DNA of 52,562 bases from Pseudomonadota bacterium (GTDB taxonomy: Bacteria; Desulfobacterota; Syntrophorhabdia; Syntrophorhabdales; Syntrophorhabdaceae). The notes beneath the pieces were generated by a model, which searched no databases, had not been told where the DNA came from, and saw only the letters and a program-made list of their open reading frames with translations. Shown piece after piece: positions 52,426-52,562 of this stretch (the first letter of the stretch is position 1; the number at the start of each line of letters is the position of its first letter). A program made the translations under genes and the position numbers. The stretch is taken from positions 1-52,562 of the forward strand of contig JAPLKD010000112.1 of assembly GCA_026388245.1 (NCBI GenBank), written 5' to 3'.

Positions 52426-52562
52426 CCTCTCACCCCTATTACATCATAGTTTTTCTCTTTCACGGGGACAGTATCTTTGGTGTGGGCGACCCCGTTGTAT
52501 ATATCGATGAAAGTTTCAGGGAGGACATCCCTTCCCCCGAGTCCGAGTATGTAGTTTTCTAT
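52422..52562 (-). CDS. porA: 2-oxoacid:ferredoxin oxidoreductase alpha subunit, C-terminal end only
   Basis: The last 46 codons and the stop are visible: IENYILGLGGRDVLPETFID, then IYNGVAHTKDTVPVKEKNYD and VIGVRG. GLGGRDV is the usual end of PorA-type alpha subunits. The gene is cut by the window edge and overlaps porB by four bases, so both belong to one operon that continues upstream. Confidence 0.85.
   Translation of the reverse strand: MENYILGLGGRDVLPETFIDIYNGVAHTKDTVPVKEKNYDVIGVRG

Overview
The window reads as part of the chromosome of a strictly anaerobic bacterium, most probably from the former Deltaproteobacteria and possibly close to the syntrophic aromatic degraders (Syntrophorhabdus-like). 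This placement is inference. It rests on a pair of BadF/BcrA-type radical-enzyme activator ATPases, a thiolase with its DUF35 partner, a 2-oxoacid:ferredoxin oxidoreductase next to NuoE/NuoF-like subunits, two QueG-type Fe-S proteins and small ferredoxins. No tRNA, rRNA or CRISPR array was seen.

The left part (1-9400) is mostly housekeeping on the minus strand: purF (cut by the window edge), an operon ribosomal protein S1 - small ferredoxin - pyrR - pyrB - pyrC, a Cys-rich small protein, a UPF0178 protein, HU, a frameshifted zinc-ribbon gene and a QueG-like protein. Positions 9.9-11.5 kb are a scar of mobile DNA: an IS91-type transposase relic, a tyrosine recombinase tail and a foreign-looking membrane-protein gene, with a 13-bp direct repeat on both sides of the transposase relic and membrane gene. 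The middle (11.8-33.3 kb) is again core: secD-secF, a 771-residue HD/P-loop NTPase/alpha-solenoid protein of unknown role, serS, tatD, an ArsA-like ATPase, rsmD, coaD, nfeD-slipin, dacA, coaBC, an HtrA-like protease, purB, the thiolase pair, mltG and ruvX. Two activator ATPases follow at 33.7-35.5 kb.

The right part (35.5-47.3 kb) is accessory DNA. It holds ParB-like relics, a BrnT/BrnA toxin-antitoxin pair, envelope genes (L,D-transpeptidase, exported PCMT, YgiB/YgiC), many decayed genes, an IS200-type element joined to a 5'-truncated autotransporter, and a short integron-type gene-cassette array at 42.3-43.7 kb. Two attC-like sites and one half site there obey the expected core complementarity, and no integron integrase is in view. 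The window closes with rodZ and a minus-strand energy operon: porA (partial), porB, nuoE, nuoF and a HoxU/NuoG-like subunit.

Nearly every long intergenic gap is filled with mosaics of a few short repeats: a unit with a CCTGCC-TTCG-GGCAGG-type hairpin, GGAGAGC tandem runs, a minisatellite of roughly 9 bp built on GAAC/CTT, and a GGGGTCGGACC motif. These repeats reach into the ends of several genes.
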